This document shows positions 60,255 through 64,000 of a DNA stretch of 64,000 nucleotides, in pieces. The position numbers and the translations under genes were made by a program. Each line of letters starts with the position of its first letter. The first letter of the stretch is position 1. Under the pieces are notes generated by a model. That model saw nothing but the letters and a program-made list of their open reading frames with translations. It was not told where the DNA came from and did not search any database. Source of the stretch: Juglans regia (taxonomy: Eukaryota; Streptophyta; Magnoliopsida; Fagales; Juglandaceae); contig NC_049905.1 in assembly GCF_001411555.2 (NCBI RefSeq), positions 6,353,053-6,417,052 of the forward strand, in the 5' to 3' direction.

Positions 60255-61400
60255 ATACTTACTTTGCTTTGTTTGCAAAAATTCATTAATAATAAAGTAA
60301 ATCTAGGTAATCATATAATTTCGTATTATATATTAAATATGTTTTATAATAAAAAAAGATGTTACTAAATTGGCTCATTTATACTGCTCACTTTACACCG
60401 TTAACGTAAAAATTAAAATAAAACCTGTAGAGAAAATCTAGAGTTTCACATGTAAAGTCTCTCAAACTTACATGTGATTTCAAAAAGAGAAATGCTACAA
60501 ATCACTCTACTGTACATCACACTCTCCACACACCTCACATAATTTTTTTTTTTTTTCACCCCAGCACGTTGAGTGTGCTGGGTACTCTACAAACAGTAAT
60601 GTTATTTAAATTTTTTCTTTTAAAAATACCCTTAAAGTTGAAAAAAGAGAGACAAAATCCCCTTAATAAACCAAATATAAAATGAAAAAAAATAGGAAGA
60701 TAGCAGAGGATGCGTTATTAACTGTATATTTCTCACTCTATATTCTAAAATTCTAAAACTTAGATATAATTTATAAAAGAGAAAAATTATATTTATAAAT
60801 TGGTACGAAAATAAATTAATAAGCTTTTATTATACACATGAACAATAATTGTGTCTTTTAAACAAATTAATTATGAAAAATTATATTTGAAAGTTGGCAT
60901 GTAAAAATACACCTTTCATTTTATTGATATGATAAAATTTGATTTGTCCAAGAAATTTAGAATTTAATTTTGTTATAAATTAAATTTTATTATGTCAATA
61001 AAATAAAAAGTTTTGATATTTATTTTTTTCACGCATCACATACTATATTTTAAAAACAAAACTTTTTAATTATAATATTTTTAAATTAATTAAATTCTTC
61101 TACTTATTATCTATATATTACATATTTAATAAGAAAAAAAATATAACATATAAGAATGATGAATATAATTTTTCTAAAATAAAAAATGTTACCACTTTTA
61201 GATAAAACAACTCAATTATTATATTTAGAAATAATTTTTTTTTATCAATTATTATTTACTGTACATATTTCATATTTTATAAAAATTTAAAATAAAAATT
61301 ATTTTAAATGTGTAAGTGAATAGTTATTTATGTATATTAAAATCTATTTAAAAATTATTTGATCTCAACAAGGCCCAAAGCCCATCCATAAATACGCCTA
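60255..61400. other. Intergenic DNA with a family-6 element at 60486-60600
   Basis: At 60486 GAGAAATGCTACAAATCACTC followed by CTACTGTACATCACACTCTCC, a T-run and GAGTGTGCTGGGTACTCTAC repeats the pattern of 35428-35700. The rest is AT-rich with no gene. Confidence 0.5.
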
Positions 61401-61844
61401 GCTCTACCTTCCACTTCCATTCCGCGTACGAACTACGAACCATCTCAAACATTTCCTATTTCTGCTCAACAAACAACATTTGAAAAAAATAAAAAAAAAC
61501 CACAAGCCTCCTCCACCCCAACCAAAAGAAATCCATCCATCCCTCTCCATCTCCCAGATTCCTTTCTTCTTTCCATCCCTCACCGTCCTAATCGGTACGT
61601 TTCTTTTTTACTTTTAACTCTACGATTAAGGTCTTTAATCTCCTTTGCTTGGAGTTTTAGCCTTGGAATCATGTTGAAATTAGGGTTCTTAGGGTTTATC
61701 GTTTCATTTCTGGTTCCGATCTTTGTTGGATTCGCGCTTGGAGACTATCTTAATTGTTCTTACAAGTTCTTGATTGCTTTTCTGGTTGTTGTGATTCTTT
61801 CGATAATGGGGTTTTCTGGCGTATTCAGCAGCTTACTGCACTAT

Positions 61845-63172
61845 ATGCTTCCTAGAAAGCGAGCTTGTGAAGGAGTGGCTGTACACGAAGATACTGATAA
61901 CAACAACGAAAACAAGAAGATTCGGATCCTCGAAGCGGCCGATCCAACGGTGAAGATCAGCAGCGACGTCGTTTGTGGTGAGAACAACTGCAACAGCAAC
62001 AGCAGCGACAACCACGGTAGCGGTAGCTTAGTTAAAAAAGAAGAAAAAGAGGAGGCTTCTTTCATGGCTTTGGGTGATGCCAATTCGACGGACATCGACG
62101 AGGATCTCCACAGCCGCCAGCTCGCGGTGTATGGCCGTGAGACGATGCGCCGGCTTTTTGCGTCCAACATCCTTGTCTCAGGGATGCAGGGTCTTGGCGC
62201 CGAGATTGGTATATATATATATTTCTCCGTCAATAATTTTCAGTTCTCTCTTTTATTAACCAAGATGTCTTTTTTCAACGATAAATCTCATTTATAAAGA
62301 AAAAATGTCATTTTTCACCGATGGAAAGGTAAAAAAGATGTCTTTCATTCTCCTTATAAGGTCTGGTTCACATTGATTTTGAATATTCACTATGAGGATC
62401 TAGTTTCATGAGTGATGGGGTATTGATTGCTGTTTATTATGAAATCATCTGGTTGTTAGATTGTCCTAGATTAGTTTATTTATTTTGGAGTTTTCGCATA
62501 CACGTTCACGTATCAGTCATGTCAGTTAAGTTGGCGATTCTTTCCTTCTCTGGCTTCTTTGCACTTGAACATTGTCATATTTGGTTTTGGTTTTTCATCT
62601 CTGCCAAAAAAGGTTCGGAGGTTGGTGGACAGTTTGTGGTGTTCATTTTATTCTTTCTCATTCTCCGAGAGAACCAAACTATATGGAAATGATGCAAGAG
62701 CGTACCTATCATCTGATACATTATTGTCATGTACACGCTGCATTTGTTGGGATCGTCTGCTGCCCCTTTCTTTCTTATATTTTTCTGGCCCCTGATTTTA
62801 GTTCTAAGAGATATCTTTTACCTCATATTCTTTCCATGACCATGTAGCTGTGAGTTGATTCTAATTCTTGCCAGCGTAGTAATTCTGATATTGGTTCTGT
62901 GATCCTTACTCTTGCTGGTGTGTTCAATGTTCCTTTTTTGTTGGTTTGCTGCAGCGAAGAACCTCATTCTTGCTGGTGTCAAGTCTGTGACCTTGCATGA
63001 TGAAGGGGTGGTAGAGTTGTGGGATTTGTCCAGTAATTTCATCTTCTCTGAAGATGATGTTGGTAAGAACAGAGCACTTGCTTCTCTCCAAAAGTTGCAG
63101 GAGCTCAACAATGCTGTGGTTGTTCGTGCCTTAACAACAAATTTGACAAAAGAACAGCTTTCTGATTTCCAG
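61845..63172 (+). CDS. Ubiquitin-activating enzyme E1, N-terminal part (exons 61845..62208, 62955..63172; continues beyond the window)
   Basis: The first 194 residues of a plant E1, the ATP-dependent enzyme that adenylates ubiquitin and passes it to E2s in nucleus and cytosol. From [10 protein letters not shown] comes a low-complexity Asn/Ser/Glu-rich leader, then [40 protein letters not shown] (the Rossmann-like glycine motif at about 113-118), [40 protein letters not shown] and [10 protein letters not shown]. This is the first (inactive) adenylation half. The active-site Cys, second adenylation and ubiquitin-fold domains must lie right of 64000. The intron phases fit (G|CG Ala at residue 122). 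The start at 61845 is where family homology begins. An ATG at 61671 is in frame and would add 58 hydrophobic residues (see findings). A likely 5'-UTR intron runs from GTACGTTTC at 61595 to an AG near 61828. Confidence 0.93.
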
Positions 63173-63411
63173 GTACTTTTGTTTCTTTTATTTTTTTGTT
63201 GATTTATTGATTGTTTAGTCATTAATGGAACTTATTGATTCTAACTTAGCCCAAAAAAAATTAACTATCTTGATGTTCTTGGAGGCAATTCGAAATCGAA
63301 CCTCTGCATAATGGTTCTTACTTAGATTTTGTTTGGGTGCCATTTGGGTATGAACAATTTAACTTATCAAAAAGGTATGAAAAATTTAGGACATGGTAAC
63401 AATTAAGGAAA

Positions 63412-63593
63412 GAGAAATACTTTAGCCACAAAGAGATTACACGAAAGCAATCTCACAAATTGACGTGGTTTGATGTGGTTCGTCAGATTGTAACGTTACT
63501 TTTATTATAAAGTAGATCTAACGGATCATATAAAGCTACGTCAATTTGTGGGATTACTTTTGTATAATTCCTTTGTGGCTGTAGCGCTTCTCA
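63412..63593. mobile_element. Family-3 foldback MITE, best-preserved copy, in E1 intron 2
   Basis: The left end GAGAAATACTTTAGCCACAAAG pairs with the right end CTTTGTGGCTGTAGCGCTTCTC. Inner arms CACAAATTGACGT and ACGTCAATTTGTG are also complementary, so nearly the whole 180 bp folds back. It is the reference copy for family 3. Confidence 0.85.
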
Positions 63594-64000
63594 TTGGGCC
63601 ACCCCCTAGTTTTCGTCTACTATTTCTTATTTCATTGGAATTCTCTAGGTTTCAATTATTAGATATTGTCTTGATGATAGGTTTCACTTATTGGATATTA
63701 TCCTAATGATAGCAAATTGAGTTTAGATTTCGTTTGGTATCAATGTTGGTTAAATTATTGTTGTTGCTAGATATTCATCATATTTTCATTTGTAGTTAGG
63801 GTTTTAAGAGTAAGTTGTCATATGGTGAATTTCCATTTTTAGTAGTTGCTATGGTTCTACTTCCTAGTTGAGTTCATATCACAAATTGGTTGAATGGATT
63901 CGAATAATGATGAGGAACAAATTTCTAAATCTTTGAATCGGTGTTCTTTATAAGTTCCAATCTGGTTTTCATTTACGCACACAAGCTAGCACCTAAGTAG
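63594..64000. other. E1 intron 2, continuing past the window
   Basis: No sequence resembling the next expected E1 exon is seen before 64000, so the intron is at least 828 bp. Nothing else is recognised. Confidence 0.6.

Noticed and set aside
1..64000. CRISPR array, operon or bacterial-type defence system
   Set aside because: No regularly spaced repeats and no prokaryotic gene layout. All coding regions are intron-bearing plant genes or retroelement relics.

Overview
The window reads as nuclear DNA of a woody dicot. It shows long AT-rich intergenic stretches, GT-AG introns, plant-specific genes (an ALOG factor, a CCR-like reductase), LINE, copia and non-autonomous LTR remnants, and dozens of small AT-rich inverted-repeat elements. 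The dominant small element, with ends like CTCGTTTGG and runs of ATGAGATGAG, makes me suspect a Fagales tree such as walnut or hickory. That placement is recollection only and has low confidence.

Layout, left to right. Positions 163-4649 (+) hold the last three exons of a TIM22-type mitochondrial import channel gene. Its 4.05-kb last intron contains a LINE that is itself hit by a second LINE and a MITE. A tRNA-derived SINE lies near 5.3 kb. Positions 5912-9204 hold a minus-strand LTR element without pol genes. It carries a spliced, internally shortened fragment of a Per1/PGAP3-like host gene plus a second unidentified coding relic. Positions 10043-12743 (+) hold a complete six-exon cinnamoyl-CoA-reductase-like gene. 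Positions 13727-19518 hold a nearly full-length, decayed LINE inserted into a MITE, with a 15-bp target duplication. A single-exon ALOG (LSH) gene lies at 25282-25935 (-).

From 26 to 48 kb there is no convincing host gene. This desert is filled with a broken copia element (29897-31560), at least five families of short inverted-repeat elements and microsatellites. Positions 48304-51839 (+) hold a complete three-exon gene for a DUF1221 plus kinase-like protein. After 9 kb of repeats, 61845-63172 (+) holds the first two coding exons of a ubiquitin-activating enzyme E1, which runs off the right edge.

The five host genes are typical unrelated plant housekeeping or developmental loci, not an operon-like system. 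The most distinctive content is transposon biology: host-gene capture by the LTR element at 5.9-9.2 kb, datable nested insertions with exact target duplications, and a roughly 0.7-kb inverted pair of MITEs. The exon structures given are deduced by reading splice sites and family similarity from memory. No alignment or database search was run.
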